Positions 63,380 to 64,000 of a stretch of 64,000 nt of DNA are shown in pieces. The position numbers and the translations under genes were made by a program. This DNA is from Notospermus geniculatus (taxonomy: Eukaryota > Nemertea > Pilidiophora > Heteronemertea > Lineidae). How positions within the stretch are numbered: the stretch's first letter is position 1; each line of letters begins with the position of its first letter. Location: the NCBI GenBank assembly GCA_002633025.1, contig NMRB01000616.1, positions 62,001 to 126,000 on the forward strand, in the 5' to 3' direction. Below the pieces are notes generated by a model. It was given only the letters and a program-made list of their open reading frames with translations, was not told the origin of the DNA and searched no databases.

Positions 63380-64000
63380 ATGTATTTTATTTGTTATTTC
63401 TGGCTTTTTTTGGTCAACATTTTCCCAGAAATATATTCACTAGGTTATCATATCATGGACGAAGGGATGAAATACGCAAATGTAGGTGACCCAAGCGCTA
63501 CTCTCGGGATGATTATACGATTGAGTGTGAAGAAAGGTTCTAATAATAGTCTAGATAATGAATCACTGTTAAGTGAGATAAATTTACATATTGATGGTCC
63601 AAAATTAGATGAGGATGCGACTGAAGGTATACAATCTAATCAAGGAAATTGTTCTATTCTTCATAAACGATTGAAAGATTACACGCTTTCGTGTACTCAC
63701 ATCATTCGTGACGTATCCAAAGAAGATTTCGGGACGTACGAAATGCGTGTTGTACTTCCCGATACTCTGACGAAGGTCGTTAAACCCGGGTACCCAACAC
63801 AACAGACGTTTAAAACACAACTCATATCAGGAAGAGATCCACAGGATTTAACTCGGAAAAAAGTTAAATTTTGTGATTTTCAACAAAGTGCAGAATTAAT
63901 TGCATTCAAAGATCAAATGGAATGCCCACGGAAAAAAACGCCACTGGGTTTAGTGACATCTGGGACGATAAATGTTTTTAAACCGAATAAAAAATATACC
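63380..64000 (+). CDS. Signal-peptide Ig-like glycoprotein, 3' truncated by window end
   Basis: The frame opens at the ATG at 63380 and is still open at base 64000 (207 codons visible). The first 20 or so residues are strongly hydrophobic and look like a signal peptide; a second ATG at 63455 would lose it, so the first is chosen. Residues about 95-125 carry an Ig-fold E-F-strand pattern (TLSCTHIIRDVSKEDFGTYE), with D-x-G-x-Y but Met where the second cysteine is expected. At least one N-glycosylation site (NCS) is present. Probably a secreted or membrane glycoprotein of the virus; immune-receptor-like folds are common among viral surface proteins, but I cannot say what it binds. The octamer ATTTGCAT overlaps the bases just before the start. 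Confidence 0.6.
   Translation, partial: MYFICYFWLFLVNIFPEIYSLGYHIMDEGMKYANVGDPSATLGMIIRLSVKKGSNNSLDNESLLSEINLHIDGPKLDEDATEGIQSNQGNCSILHKRLKDYTLSCTHIIRDVSKEDFGTYEMRVVLPDTLTKVVKPGYPTQQTFKTQLISGRDPQDLTRKKVKFCDFQQSAELIAFKDQMECPRKKTPLGLVTSGTINVFKPNKKYT

Noticed and set aside
1-64000. tRNA, rRNA or CRISPR features
   Set aside because: None could be supported by eye on either strand.

Overview
The window reads as animal genomic DNA carrying a large piece of an endogenised herpesvirus-like genome (order Herpesvirales). Closest in spirit are the malacoherpesvirus-type sequences already known from molluscs and from the amphioxus genome. The viral part is recognised by long intronless ORFs on both strands, several tightly packed convergent gene pairs, a pair of inverted repeats around a unique region, and capsid-assembly proteins. 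The clearest are a maturational protease/scaffold with a complete His-Ser-His triad and a release site (54602-55810), and a triplex-2 (VP23-type) protein (48489-49361). A 1382-residue ORF (21130-25278) fits the major capsid protein by size and context. The host is a marine invertebrate (spliced transposon genes, AGGCCT-rich DNA, LINE, mariner and MITE remnants), but I cannot name the species from sequence alone.

Layout. Bases 1-33 and 7342 to about 14775 are the left arm of a viral inverted repeat. The arm is split by a complete 7.3-kb ISL2EU-type DNA transposon (34-7341) encoding a THAP/DDE transposase and a SAP/SWIM/YqaJ-nuclease protein. The right arm (about 56230 to at least 62790) holds the same genes in opposite orientation and preserves the empty insertion site. 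The arms carry a 634-aa coiled-coil protein (portal candidate), a cysteine-rich UL32-like protein (intact on the right, deleted on the left), a basic protein with an internal duplication on the left, a 44-aa membrane micro-ORF and a 307-aa protein (intact only on the left).

The unique region (about 14.8-56.2 kb) starts with a long palindrome. A tandem-duplicated module follows: a 335-aa protein, a viral eIF1A homologue, and the major capsid protein; the second MCP copy is only a broken 3' fragment. Beyond it lie small unknown proteins, a 4-TM protein, a degenerate family-B DNA-polymerase-like protein, a BTB-BACK protein, a PC4-domain protein, a roughly 1110-aa protein broken by an ambiguous base, VP23, and the protease/scaffold. 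The right edge holds the start of a signal-peptide/Ig-like glycoprotein.

The viral gene islands are separated by 0.5-4.5 kb of non-coding, repeat-rich host-like DNA. Most ORFs remain open, so the insertion is young, still maintained, or part of a mobile/viral element. Terminase, helicase-primase and a canonical polymerase were not found here and would have to lie outside the window. The most notable content is the captured eIF1A pair, together with captured PC4 and BTB-BACK genes, in a herpesvirus-like genome.
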